Below, in pieces: positions 45,480-56,814 of a stretch of 64,000 nucleotides of DNA; position 1 is the stretch's first letter, and each line of letters starts with the position of its first letter. Source of the DNA: Tipula vernalis (Eukaryota; Arthropoda; Insecta; Diptera; Tipulidae); NCBI GenBank assembly GCA_958295665.1, contig OY282559.1, positions 249,980,764-250,044,763 of the forward strand. Reading direction: 5' to 3'. Position numbers and translations under genes: made by a program. The notes under the pieces were generated by a model. That model worked only from the letters and a program-made list of their open reading frames with translations, did no database searches and was not told the origin of the DNA.

Positions 45480-46190
45480 CCCAGAAAAAGTTAATTAAAC
45501 ATTATGTGCGGCAGTAGCGGAATATATCGTGCATAGACAAGGAGCTAAACAATATTTCGATAAACTCAAAGCAATCAGAGAACTGAAAGACGAAAAGTAA
45601 TGGGAATTGTGATAGGTTACATGTCAAATTTATCATTGCGAGAGATTCCGGTTCAATAATTTTTTTACGATGCGATAATTATGGGTTTTTCAATTTTGTG
45701 TTCATAATCTTACTATAGGCAAAGTTAAGTTTTATTCTTACCCCGAAGGTGATGCTTAGAAACGTCCAAATGAAGTTTGTAATTTTATCAAATCCATCAT
45801 ATTTTCTCGTTTAGAGGTTATCCGTTTAATGATTGTGACACGGATTGTGCAACTATCGAGCGCAAAGTTAGAAAGACGATTGAATTTATGCACCAGCAGA
45901 AGTTTGATATTATCGAAATACCTTATAATGACATTATTAATTTCAAAAAGTGATGCCAAATATCTATACGAAATCAGTTTTTTAAACTGCAGTATGAGTT
46001 CATACACAGATCTGAAACTCCGGTGATAGTTAAAACTTCTATGTTCATTGATGGAATTTGAAACTTGATGGAAGAATGTCCTTTAACAAAGTCACGAGCG
46101 GCACTACCAGATCTTCCCAATAAAGCAAATTATAAAAGATATAACTGCACAATTCCAATAAATATGAGAAAGATAGAAAATTTAAATCCT
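45480..46190 (+). pseudogene. Remnant of a multicopy transposase-like protein (DG-CxGQN family)
   Basis: Short pieces match, in order, a family frequent in arthropod genomes: AEYIVHRQGAKQYFDKLKAI (45518), NLSLREIPVQ (45630), CVHNLTIGKVKFYSYPEGDA (about 45700), RPNEVCNFIKSI, then GYPFNDCDTDCATIERKVRK (about 45817), FDIIEIPYNDIINFKK, and a C-terminal YKRYNCTIPINMRKIENL. The central block with the D-G-C-x-G-Q-N motif is missing, deleted between 45800 and 45815. The family match is from memory of its motif order; a database search is needed to name it. Confidence 0.5.
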
Positions 46191-47269
46191 TAGAGCGGTA
46201 TATTTTAGAAGAAGAAAAACATTTTTTAATTAGGATTTTAGAATGGTAGATATCTTTGGCTGGGGACGAGGCTGTAGAAGAATTTCAGAACACAGTATTA
46301 ATTCATTAAAAGAAAAATTTCTTTTCTATTAAAAATAAAATAGTTTTAAAAATAATCCGTTTTAGGTATCTCCTGAAAATTTTATTTTGTGATGATGTAA
46401 CACAATGTAGCACAAAAATTAGAAGGACCGATTTAAGTCTGAATGAACCAATTCCGCCGAAAATTTTTGTATGGCGAAATCTAAATATGAACCAAGTCCG
46501 CGACATCAAATTTCTTTACAATGAATACATTTTGCCCGGGTTTAATTCAGTTTTCAGAAGCTTGTCGTCTTGGGGCTAATACATCCTGAAAACGAATCAA
46601 TTTCGCAAGGAACAAATTCAGAGCTGTTTAATTCAGCCCAAGAGAGGTCAACAATTTCAAATTCTCAACTAGATATATGCGTTCGATTAGACACTTTAAG
46701 TTTCATTTCTGTTGATTAATATATTACATTCATTTTTGTCGGGGGTCCCGAGACTCACATAATTTCACAGATACAGCGGGAAGCTTTAGCGATAATACAT
46801 ATTTCGAGTAAAACGGTTTCATAAATATTTGTATAGAATTCATTTTACTTTATATTACCGACATGAAAAATGTCGCAAAACACTAATATCGCAAGCCAAA
46901 AATATTGCATAAGTCATCAAAAATGCATGCTTTGTATGTTAGGCGTGCGCCAAACATACAAAACATGCATTTTTGATGACATATGCAACATTTTCAGCTT
47001 TGCAACAGTTTTAGGAGCAGAAAGTAAAAAAGAATATTTAAGACAAAATCAAGTAAATCTGTCATAGTCATAATTTAAAAATTTACCAAATAAAAATGAG
47101 TTTATCAGAATCTAATATTAAATAAAATGATACAGCTGTACTCTGTACATATCGCAAATTTTAAACTGCCAATAATTGCAATATTAAATCCCAATTGCAG
47201 CTCAAATTATTACTCACAACGTAAAAACGATTAAATTTGTAATGAAACATTCTCAGTAAAGTAAGGTCT
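46191..47269. other. AT-rich DNA with a large palindrome
   Basis: Apart from the palindrome listed separately, no gene is recognised. A plus-strand stretch at 46415-46560 has codon-like composition (NEPIPPKIFVWRNLNMNQVR) but no known domain. Confidence 0.4.
46896..46995. repeat. Near-perfect 100-bp palindrome
   Basis: The left half AAAAATATTGCATAAGTCAT, CAAAAATGCATGCTTTGTAT, GTTAGGCG is the reverse complement of the right half (CGCCAAACATACAAAACATG, CATTTTTGATGACATATGCA, ACATTTTC) with about six mismatches. The axis is at GGCGTGCGCC (46943-46952), so there is almost no loop. As RNA it would form a long hairpin; as DNA a cruciform. Confidence 0.9.
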
Positions 47270-47830
47270 TATATTTCTGTATTTGGCTTGCTCAAAGAAA
47301 TCGTTAGTGTTAACGGTTCGCCATTCAACTCCCAAGAATTTTGCGAGTATTGTGTTAGAAATAAAGTAGAAGTTACAAAAAGTCTAGTATATCATCGGCA
47401 GTACAATGGTTTTACAGAAAGGGCTGCGCCAACAACTAAATTATCGCTTAAGAAAACTTTAAAGTAATACTGGAAGTATTGGATTCTTTTCTATTCACTT
47501 ACTGTAATACCACCAATTTAGTTACCGCTAAAACACTAAAGGAATTGATTTCTAAATTCATGTTCGGACGAAACCTGCTCTTTTGAGATTTAATACTTCG
47601 GAAACTTAACGAGGGGGAGGATGTGATTGTGATTTCGGATTGCGTTATGAAGATTGTCAGTCCAGTGTTGAAACGGTTTAAGTTTTCCAATTCCAATTGA
47701 TATTTTAAGTACCACGGATAATGCAAACTTTTATAAGCAGTCCGACGTAGAAATTCTGAGACTTCCCACAAGGGTTATACCATCTCCACGTGATCAATCA
47801 GCAAGTAATTTAAAATATGTAGACACAATT
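47270..47830 (+). pseudogene. Ty3/Gypsy integrase remnant
   Basis: KEIVSVNGSPFNSQEFCEYC at 47297-47353 is the integrase core block V-S-D-N-G-x-x-F with the catalytic Asp changed to Val. YHRQYNGFTERAAPTTKLSL at 47393-47452 keeps the catalytic Glu (N-G-x-x-E-R-A). Further on, FGRN (about 47560), EGEDVIVI and IPSPRDQSA (about 47780) match the C-terminal part. Stops interrupt it and no other Gypsy part or LTR is recognised nearby. Confidence 0.75.
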
Positions 47831-47910
47831 ATGTAATTATGTAAATTTAAAAAAAAAACATTATGTAAATTGTGCAATAAAAAATAAATCTAGGGAACGT
47901 TTAAATTTAT

Positions 47911-47925
47911 GGGGGGGGGGGGGGG
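47911..47925 (+). repeat. Poly(G) tract, G15
   Basis: An uninterrupted run of 15 G in otherwise AT-rich DNA, just after the integrase remnant. It could be a true homopolymer or a sequencing/assembly artefact. Confidence 0.9.
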
Positions 47926-50252
47926 AGTGATATATATCTTAAGAACATAATTAGTACCAAGCAATAATAGTATGTATTTCGAGAACGAAATTATACTGGA
48001 TTAAACAATTAAAGCCACTCTATTGTAATATTTGGAATGGTCGAGCTTTATTAAACCCTAAAATTTATACCACGGCTTCCTCTATTTTGTCAGTAAAAAC
48101 AACAGCAATAATGTATAACGTAAAAAATAACATAATTTGGAAATGTTGTGTAAAATATTATTAGACTGCGTCAACCTAAAGCCAATTTACCGTTGCTGCC
48201 TATAATTTATGCTTAACATTTAATTTTGTGTTTTCAACACCGTAAAGCGCATATTACCTACTGATTTTCATTTTCTTATCCTATTTGTAATAAGCCATTA
48301 AATTTTATTGGTGCTAATTTGTACGCCTTTTAACATCTAAAACTGTAAAACGACTAACCTTTTGATTTCCTTTAACACTATTGCTTGGAACCCATTTCTA
48401 AACGACTTTCGTTAAACATCCAATCGACCTTCTTTTATTTTCTTTCGATATTTTTGAGATTTTTTTTTTATGGGTACTAAAGGAAATTTATAAAAGTTAC
48501 TTTTCAATGTAGGTTTTATTTTGATGAACTGTGCGGATTTCCAATAAATTAAATTACAAAATCTTATAAATTTTATTTCTGTTTATAAGAAAATAAAACA
48601 GATTTTTTATAGATTGCATTAAATAGTTACTCTTCGTTACAATTGTGCTGATGGATATTAAATAAACTGAAACACCCACATTTAAATTTATGTTTATGTA
48701 TGTACATCTGTTGTGCGACAAAGTAAAGGATTTCCAATTTATTTATTTAGATATATTTCCCATACACTAGGGGCGTAAGCACTAGTACACCTACGATTGC
48801 TTATGTATCACACTATAAAAATATGTTTCGGAAGAGTTTACTACACCCATTAAAACGGTTAGATTATCATCATCATGTCTAAGCACAAAAAAAAATCGTT
48901 TCTTGGAAATTATTTTGAAATTCGTATCGGATTTCATCAATCGTTTTTGCAAGCACATAAAACCGAAATTTTTATACGCGACATTTTACTGCCTCCAAGT
49001 AAATAACGTTTACGCATATAAAAAGGACATTATTATTAATATATTACACACTTAAAACAACATTATGCTTTTCTGTGTAAATACAATTTTCCAGGAACAT
49101 ATACAAACGTGCATACCACAAATATGAGATCTTTCGATTTTATATCATTTCATCTTGCCAAAATATAGTATTATTGTACGAGTGTAGCGACCGAAAAAAA
49201 TTTGAAATTCAATTTTGTGTTATATACATACGTACGTATATACGAGTATATGTTGCAAAGATGCTGAGATGCTTATTCGAAGAAAATAGAAAATGTTATT
49301 ATTTTTATAACATTTCTATGTTTGTTGGTTGGTTGCTATATCAAACCACAGTTGTTATCATATTTGTAAACTTTTTTATGGGATTGTGGCAAAAAATTTT
49401 GATATAAAATATAAACACAGTCAAAGCTCAACAATAAAATACAAAATTTCCATAGTTATTAGGAAAAGTTTTTCTATCCTTGGTGTATTAAATTATAATA
49501 CACATTACAACCACAGTTGGAAAACTTTCTAAAGAGTACGTAGGTATTTTTAATGCAATTTTCTATATTCTATAAATACAAATTTTAATTATTTTGAATT
49601 TTATCTATGCCACTCATGAATTTTATGATAAGAATTATGCTAAACAATGTTTTCCTTTTATTTTTTGTACAGGAGTAATTATATAAGAAAATTAATTTGT
49701 TGGTTTTTTAATACAAAATTACTTGCCTGCGATAAAGGAAAAACAACTTTTTCGTTTGGTAAGGTAGTGGTGTTGTAGTAATTAATTGAAATTAATTTTG
49801 CTCTTTTTTAAATATGTATTAGTTCGGTTAGTATTGTGGCTGCCACAAACTTGCACTACATCCATAGTAATTTTATTTACTTTGGAAAAACAAACTTTTT
49901 CCTGAAATTATTTAAAATATCTCTGAATTCGAAACATTTTGAAGGTCAGAACGTGGTTATCGTCAGTTATGTTTTTTCCAATATTTATTTATAATTTATT
50001 TATGAAAAATAACAATGTTAATCACTACCGGTTACTCATATTATACTATATTTTAGCTTATATGATATCAGAATGATATATCATTTCTCCCTTTCTTGAT
50101 TGGTTAAAATTAATTTCTACTTTTTGTGTACATTGCAATTTCACAATTTGTTTTCTAAGAATTTAATTTTATGAATTTAATTTTTATATAATGCAATTCC
50201 TTATCTTATTTAATATTTAATTCTAATTATTTTGTCTTCACATGTTACTCTT
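47926..50252. other. AT-rich DNA, no gene
   Basis: Only short frames (49174-49407, 49329-49532) with no domains. It includes simple sequence of the ATACATACGTACGTATATAC type at 49224. Confidence 0.5.
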
Positions 50253-50579
50253 TTAGGAATTACGTTGCAATTCCAATAGGTGTTGTTGTTGTTTTTGTTT
50301 TATGGGTAACAGGATGTAACTTCTTCCCCTTATGAAAGGTGCCTTCCGCTCAAGTGGAATGGGAACGTAATTTGTAATTTTAACTTCCAGGTTTTGCGAT
50401 TTTCGGTTGTTGTACCATCGAAATAATAAGCATGTGATGATACCTGTAATGATAAGAATGAGATGTGTTATGTAATTGTTCCAATTTAATTTCTGGTATG
50501 ATTGCTTGTTGAATGATTTCATTATATGGTGTGATGGTAGATTGGAGGGCTTACACGGTTTTTTTTTATAATTTGTCAA
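50253..50579 (-). pseudogene. Envelope-like C-terminal fragment with TM segment
   Basis: A 108-codon frame contains one strong membrane segment (YITHLILIITGIITCLLFRW) about 37 residues in, followed by a short basic and Pro/Gln-rich tail. This is the shape of the cytoplasmic end of errantiviral envelope proteins. No fusion peptide, cleavage site or surface subunit is present, so it is only a fragment. A host single-pass protein exon is an alternative, but no partner exons are seen. Confidence 0.4.
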
Positions 50580-51527
50580 AAGATTAGCAGATCAGTAGAT
50601 TTTTGAGGTTAGTTTTCTCCAATAATTGGTATCCGAACAAACAAATACGTGTAACTCATAAACATACGTTAAATAAAAATAAAAAATCATCATCACTTGG
50701 ATTAACAACAACAATTATCCATAATCATCACCATATTAAGTAAAAAGATTTAGCTTTGCATTTTTTTTTTTTTTTTGTAAATTAATTAAGTAAACAAATT
50801 TTATTCATATTAAACAAATTATTAACAGCTAATTTTAGGAATTAATTATAAACAAATAAAATACGACATTCTACACTAAACTAGATAAAATAGGTTCAAG
50901 CTTCGCTACTGATGGTAGAGGCACAAAAGTTTACCTACTCGTAGCTTTCCGCTTTTTTTTTTTTAAATTAATTGTGTATGATTATGATTCACGAATAATA
51001 AATTTTATATTAGGAACAAAAAAATCATAAATAAATATTTCATAAATTAAAATTCAATAATGTAGTAGGGCTGCCTTAGACTCTCAAGTAGAACATATTT
51101 AACACAAAACCCACCTGTTTTATCTCCCGTAGAGCGCTCCAAGGTCGAAAAGGCTGTAAAAAAAATTATTTCCTGTCTACCAATAAATCCCGATTTGATT
51201 TTTCACTTGCACACGGTATATGTAGCTAATTCAATCTAACACGATCATACACAAAAGATTTTCTAAATATTATATTAAATTACTTTACTTGATTTCTTAA
51301 TTTTTAATTTTTTTTGTTTTAAAGAATTTAAATTTTCCGTAGGAAATTTTCTATTGGAAACCTTAATCGATATTCTTAACTGTATGCACTATTTAACAAA
51401 GAAACACTCATTAAACTAATAACACTTTTTTGTTTGATGATAAAAATCTCAAACATGCGCGGCTTTACATCCAACAGCTCATCAAACTGTGATTTACTTT
51501 TGCTGTGCTGATCTTTTGATTAAAGGG
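50580..51527. other. AT-rich DNA, no gene
   Basis: Poly(T) runs (50760-50776, 50952-50965) and simple sequence only. Confidence 0.5.
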
Positions 51528-51865
51528 CTAACCAGCGAATCAGTAAGAATCCTTAAAGAATTTGACGAAATTATTTCCTTACAGAATATTTGACATATTG
51601 GCCACCGAATCCGTAAAAACTGACAAATGCAGTATTAAAATTCTAATGTGAATAGCAAAATTTATTATTTTTAAGAAAAGTATGCTTTGAAAATTTTGAT
51701 GTATTCTGACATATCCTTCAGTTTGCGCGTTAATTTTCGCTCTCTTAAGTGACGGCTGAACTGAACGAAAAGTTCTTAAAGATCCGCTGGTCAGTAACAT
51801 GCACTTTCTGTATATCGCGTTCTTACTTAAAGTTGTTACTGACTCGCTGGTTCCCCCATGACGCA
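51528..51865. mobile_element. Candidate MITE with short TIRs (AACCAGCGAATCAGTAA)
   Basis: AACCAGCGAATCAGTAAGAA at 51530 is mirrored by GTTACTGACTCGCTGGTTCC at 51834-51853. A related internal copy (GATCCGCTGGTCAGTAACA) lies at 51780. The 106-codon minus frame crossing it has no domain. The short TIR and unclear flanks make this a moderate call. Confidence 0.5.
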
Positions 51866-51899
51866 CGCAAAGCCGCGCTCTGTTGATTTGCTTCTCCAA

Positions 51900-52800
51900 A
51901 ATCTTCGCAAAATTGTTAATTGCAATATAGTATATAGATCAGTTTTACTGGCTCTAAAAAAAATTTAGGAAAAATGGATTTCTTAAGGAAAAGCCTTAGC
52001 TTTAAAATAAATTAAATTTACCTTCCGATATGTGGAATCTTTAAGTAGGAAATCGTACAATACGTTTAAATAATTTGGTAATTGGGATTAGTGAGAATTT
52101 AATCGTCATGCCATACGTTTACATGTATATATATACATTTGAACCAAACTGTACACAAATATTGTTTAAGTCTTAAAACAGGCCACCGTTATTACCTCAA
52201 ACCTCAAATTGAACTTTTTACATTTCAAATTGAACCTCTAACAAATTATTTGATTGGTCAATCAGGATGAAACTTCTCTATTTCTTAACGGAAGATTCTA
52301 AAATTATGTTTAGATAACACAATATGGCAAAGTAGGATGGAACTTAGCTATTTCTTAAGCAATTATGATAAAATTTGACATGTGCGTTGGAAATGGGATT
52401 CTAAAATGATTTTTGGATGAAGTTCTGGAACATGGCCAGATATAAGGCAACTTGCCTATTCTCAACCAATTATGATGATATTTGATTTGTAGACTAATTA
52501 TCTGACTAACTGTATTAAAGAAACCTCAACAGCTGCATGATTTACAGAAACCTAAATAGACAACATTATAGAAGCCATATTGACATATTTATCACAAGCT
52601 CATCTAAAATAATTTTTGGCTCATAAGGGTTGGCCCTCCAATTTGGTGATTGCGCTTATTATTGTATTGCGATTGAGAGAGAGGTTGAGTTGTACATTAA
52701 GTTGGAGATTAAGTTGAAGATTGACTTAAGAGGTTCATTTCGGTATTGATTTAGGAGTTGGATTAACCAAGACCGAAGTTTTGATCACCGCATGAGGTTT
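51900..52800. repeat. Diverged short-period repeats in AT-rich DNA
   Basis: At 52255-52500 units of roughly 80-110 bases recur loosely (GGATGAAACTTCTCTATTTC; GGATGGAACTTAGCTATTTC; AAGGCAACTTGCCTATTCTC, each followed by a variant of CAATTATGAT). At 52680-52760 AAGTTGGAGATTAAGTTGAA-type units repeat. No coding sequence is seen. Confidence 0.5.
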
Positions 52801-53332
52801 CAGCCCCTTTATATTTTCATATTGAATCTGAGGTGGTTGGCGATCATACTTTATTGATTGACACACATCGCATTTTCGGGATGTAATTGTTCACAGTTTT
52901 CTATTATTCCACGATGATCGTGTTTTTCGTGTTCTAATTTTATTTTGACTAATTGTTGTATTGGATCTTTTACATCTTGTAATATAAAAAGTGATCTTAA
53001 CAATTTGTGTTTTTGTGCTTTGGTGGATTTAAACTAGAAATATTGGGAAAAATGTCTTCAAATGCTTTTTCAATGAATTGGCAGCCTTCATTGCTAACAT
53101 ACACACATGTTGTTCTTTTTGTTATATTTAATTGGTTTAGTATTTCAGCAGAGGTCTTGATTATTCCAGGATTTTGTTCTAGATGAACTGTTGTCCGTGT
53201 TTTGTTGTGAAATATTGTTTCTGTTATTATTACAGGTAATTGGTCAGTAATATCTTTCATTCGTCCAAATTGATCATCTGAATTATATTTAGGAATTAGA
53301 TGTCTGTCAAGTTTCTTTACTTTATATATCAA
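52800..53332 (-). pseudogene. Errantivirus-like integrase N-terminal domain and preceding spacer
   Basis: The frame at 53332-52997 (111 codons) matches the poorly conserved region between RNase H and integrase. It is followed at about 52930-52855 by EHEKHDHRGIIENCEQL and, in another frame, KCDVCQSIKYDRQP. These are the two His and two Cys of the HHCC zinc domain. Sequence between the His and Cys pairs has been deleted and the DDE core is not recognised. Confidence 0.65.
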
Positions 53333-53339
53333 TTGTAAT

Positions 53340-54620
53340 GGAGTTATCTGTTGAGGTAGTAGAATTGTTAACTAAGTTTATTGTTTCATGCTGTACTCAT
53401 GATAGCGCATCAGCATCAGTGTTTATGAATCCTTTCTTATATTGGACGGTGTAGTCGAATTCCTCCAGTTTTAGTCTTCAAAGAGCTTGGCTCCTTTAAG
53501 GAAAACAACAATTTTAGTGGTTTGTGATCCGTTATAATAAGGAATTTGCGTTCGAAGAGGTATGGACGAAAGTGTTTGGTTGTCCAAACAATGGCTGGTA
53601 GCTCTTTCTCGATTGTAGAATAATTTTGCTCTGTTTTCGCGAGAGTTCGTAATGCATAGCATACAGGTAAATCTTTACCTATATCTCCTTGGGATAATAC
53701 AGTTCCAAGAGCTATGTGGTTTGCTTCTGTAGTGACGATGAATTTTCCATCGAAATTTGGATACTGAAGGATTTCAGAGCATGATTTGTAATTATGATCG
53801 ATAAGTATCTTTTTGTCTTTCCTTAAACGTTCTGTTAGAGTTTGGTCAGGTCACTGAAATTTGTGATAAATTTCCTGTAATAACCCAAAAGTCCTAAAAA
53901 GCTTTTGATCTGCTTTTCAGTTCTTGATATTGGAACACTTTGTGTGACGATAATTTTATCTTGATTTGGTCTTATGGCTTCTGAAGTTATTAGGTGACCT
54001 AAAATTGGTATTTCCTTTTTTAAAAATTCACTTTTGTCAACTTTAATTTTGAGATTAGCTTTATCTAATTTCTGAAAAACTTTGTTTCGACTTTCGAATT
54101 GTTCCTGCAGTGTCGTGGAAAATACTATAATATCGTCCATAAAGCATAAGTAGGTTTTTCCTTGCAATTCTCCGAGGACATTGTCCATGACACGTTGGAA
54201 TTTCGAGGGATCAGTTTTCATACCAAATGGCATACGTACATACTCTTATTGTGGTTGTATTCAACTGAAGAGGCAGTTTTATGGATATCTTTAAGATTAA
54301 CCTCGATTTGGTGAAAAGCGGAAGCAAGATCCAAAGTTGTAAAACAGATACATCTTCCCATCTAAGATATCATTTATATTTGGAATTGGATATTTGTCTG
54401 AAATTGTTTTTACGTTTAATTTGCGTTATTCAATTACTAATCGCCATTTAACTTTACCGGAAGCATCACCCTTTTTTGGAACTACCCAAATAGGGCTAGA
54501 CCATGGTGAAAAGCTTGGTCTAATGATACCATGTTCAAGCTTGTTAGATATTTGCTCTTCAACTTCTTTTTTATGAAATTGCGGATATCTATAAGATTTG
54601 TTTGGTAAATGTTAATTTAT
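53340..54620 (-). pseudogene. Errantivirus-like RT and RNase H
   Basis: RT: frames on the minus strand from about 54600 show the fingers region ([18 protein letters not shown]) with an in-frame stop, then the frame at 54233-53835 carries MPFGMKTDPSKFQRVM, CFMDDIIVFS (catalytic Asp pair kept, Tyr-Met replaced by Phe-Met), EIPILGHLITSEAIRPNQDK and FLGLLGYYRKFI. RNase H: the frame at 53662-53471 has REN-type remnants RENRAKLFYNRE and, further, sequence corresponding to the ITDHKPL block but altered. A stop separates the two domains. Confidence 0.85.
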
Positions 54621-55100
54621 CACTTTCTTTTTTGAATAGATGTTAAAATATAAAACATACTTTTTCGACAGAACTTCTTTCTTCTGTGTTCAGATGATGA
54701 GATCTGATTCATTCATTATTTTCTTGATTATTGCCATCTTGATAATGCATAGTGTGTTTGTTAATTGCGACTTAAATTGGGGATTCAAGTGAGAATTCCT
54801 GATCATGTTTACCGAAATTAATTGCTTCTATAGTTGCAAAGTAGTCCTTTGAGGTGTATAAACCTTTTGGAATTATGATATTACAATTATGATTTCCTTT
54901 TATAACAATAGGTTTCAGGGATATTTAACCTTCTTTGACGTCAACTGGAATTTTTATAATTGTTCTACATTTACTCGATAAATTGTATTTTTGTGAACAA
55001 TTTTTGGTGTAGAAAATGGGGATTTTGACTTTATCTGTTATTAATTGAGATTTTGTTAGGTTTAAATATCTTCTCGAGGCCTAATAATCAGTCGAAAAAA
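54621..55100 (-). pseudogene. Degenerate region upstream of RT (protease area)
   Basis: By position this should be the protease and the gag-pol junction of the errantivirus-like element. I see no intact DTG/DSG motif. The sequence is AT-rich with broken frames. Confidence 0.35.
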
Positions 55101-55173
55101 TCATGAAATTGAAATAGCATGAACTGCAATGGTTCTCTAGATTGGAATTCCATTAGTCCAAGTATGGTTATGG

Positions 55174-55233
55174 ATTCATCTTTTGTGAAATATATATAGT
55201 TGATAAATTATATATATTTCGCAAAAGATGAAT
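55174..55233. repeat. 60-bp hairpin (25-bp arms)
   Basis: ATTCATCTTTTGTGAAATAT with ATATA is mirrored by TATATATATTTCGCAAAAGA plus TGAAT around a loop of about 10 bases, with one mismatch. It lies between the errantivirus-like remnant and the BEL-like gag fragment and may mark an element end. Confidence 0.85.
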
Positions 55234-55289
55234 TAACAATTAGATTTACTTAAAAAGCAGAGAAGTTCATATAAAGATCAGTTAATAAA

Positions 55290-55560
55290 TTTTAAAAATA
55301 AACACCTCGCTGTAGACACAATAGCCATTGGTTCATGTGAATCCATATTACATCGTCTACGTAAAATCTATAGAAAATACGATGAAACTCAATCCAAAAT
55401 CGACTTATTCGACGGGTCATCATCGAGGGATAAGGAATCATTTGAAGACGACTACGTGAATTTCGAAAGTAGTAATAAATCCGGTACATTTGGCAAACAC
55501 CTCTTCTTCAATAGAAATGCGAACGCTCGAGAAAGTTACCATCATTTAGTGATAAGGATC
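55290..55560 (+). pseudogene. Possible BEL/Pao-like gag N-terminal fragment
   Basis: A plus-strand frame reads LAVDTIAIGSCESILHRLRK, IYRKYDETQSKIDLFDGSSS and RDKESFEDDYVNFESS over about 75 codons before a stop. Helical, charged sequence with F-E-x-x-Y spacing resembles the N-terminal part of BEL gag proteins. The base composition is richer in GC than its flanks. The match is by pattern only. The minus frames at 55292-55489 and 55674-55862 are shadows or noise. Confidence 0.4.
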
Positions 55561-56678
55561 TGATTGGTTAAGATTTCATGATATTTTTGAGGAACTCGTC
55601 CATAAAAGTAATATTGATAATTTAATCGAGATTTCATTATATCGTATCGCATGTTAGTGGTGGTGAGGCGTGTTCATTGATAGAAGGTATTATTATGGAC
55701 TATCCTAAAGGCTGTACGTTTTTTTAATTTTATTTTTACAGGTAATTTTATTCGGCTGGGAGGTCCGTGCCATTTGAATTTCAAATTGGTCCAACAAACC
55801 TTTACATACTCAATATCACATGGGGTCATTTTCTCATTCACATCACCAATAAAAATAATCAAATCTATTCCATTTAAAAATGTTTATTTCTCCTAAACGC
55901 CTAAAGGTCTTTCCGAACCTCCAGTGAGACTGGATAGTACCTATGTTTTGTTGGCTTTCTAAACATAACATATGGGATATTTTGAATTAATGGGTGACAT
56001 AAAAAGAATCGGGTTGCATACATATTTTAAAAGATTCGTCAAAAGATAAAATATTTATTATCTTCAACAATACAATTAGACCTTCCAGAATAAATATATT
56101 CTATTTAAATCATTTTTCTTTTTTTTTCACGAACTGTTTTTATAAATTTTACCTTACACTTTTAATTTTTATTTTTGTACCTTTCGTTGGTATGGTTTAC
56201 TTTTTTTAAAAATCGTTAATTGGTCCAGCCATTTCCATTTTTTTTTTTGACTTCTACTCCATTTCCCGATGTTGTATTACATTTGGTTTCTTTATAGAAC
56301 ATATCCTTTAAAGTCCTCCATAGACTTTTTATTTTATCCACTAAAAAAATAAAAGTCTCGTTATAATATAAAGAATTCACGTAAAGTTTAAACAAGTATT
56401 CTTACTTGGAATATTTAAAGGCCGTGCCAGCTCACTAAATTAATATAATTGTCAATATTTTCATGTGCGAATGATCCAATGCTATATAATTGCCTTACAA
56501 ACGGTACTCCAATGCTAAATAATTACCTTACAAATGGCAGCCTATCTATTCCCATATCCTTAGCAACACCACTTCTGGATCTTCACATTTCCCGACATTC
56601 ACGAAAATTCATTTTTCAAATATTACGATAATAATTCCTCAAATATATTTCGAAATTAAACTCAAGTTTTCTAGTTCC
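55561..56678. other. AT-rich spacer with a 33-bp tandem duplication
   Basis: Two 33-base copies (CCAATGCTATATAATTGCCT and CCAATGCTAAATAATTACCT starts) lie at 56476-56508 and 56509-56541. No gene. Confidence 0.6.
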
Positions 56679-56814
56679 TGTAGTAATAATGTGAACGAAT
56701 CTTAAGTTCTCATGTGACATTTGTAAAGTGAGCTACTGTAACAAATGTCATTGACAGTTCAGTGGAGCATTAACGGTCATACAACCAACATGCACAAGTT
56801 ATAGTTGAATAAAA
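56679..56814 (+). repeat. 5' LTR, truncated at its 3' side
   Basis: Begins TGTAGTAATAATGTGAACGA and matches the 3' LTR up to GTTGAATAAAA. After that the sequence differs (CGAAAATCGCAATTTTACTG), so about 57 bases of LTR end and the primer-binding site are lost. Confidence 0.88.

Larger units (their letters stand above)
50253..55100 (-). mobile_element. Errantivirus-like Ty3/Gypsy remnant
   Basis: On the minus strand RT (54600-53835), RNase H (53700-53340), a spacer region, the integrase zinc domain (52990-52800) and, after a 2 kb gap of AT-rich and repeat sequence, a membrane-anchored tail resembling an envelope C-terminus (50579-50253) follow in errantivirus order. Pol is closest in style to 17.6/297-type elements. 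Most of the integrase and envelope is missing or beyond recognition and no LTR pair was found. The link between pol and the envelope-like frame is inference from strand and order. Confidence 0.6.
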
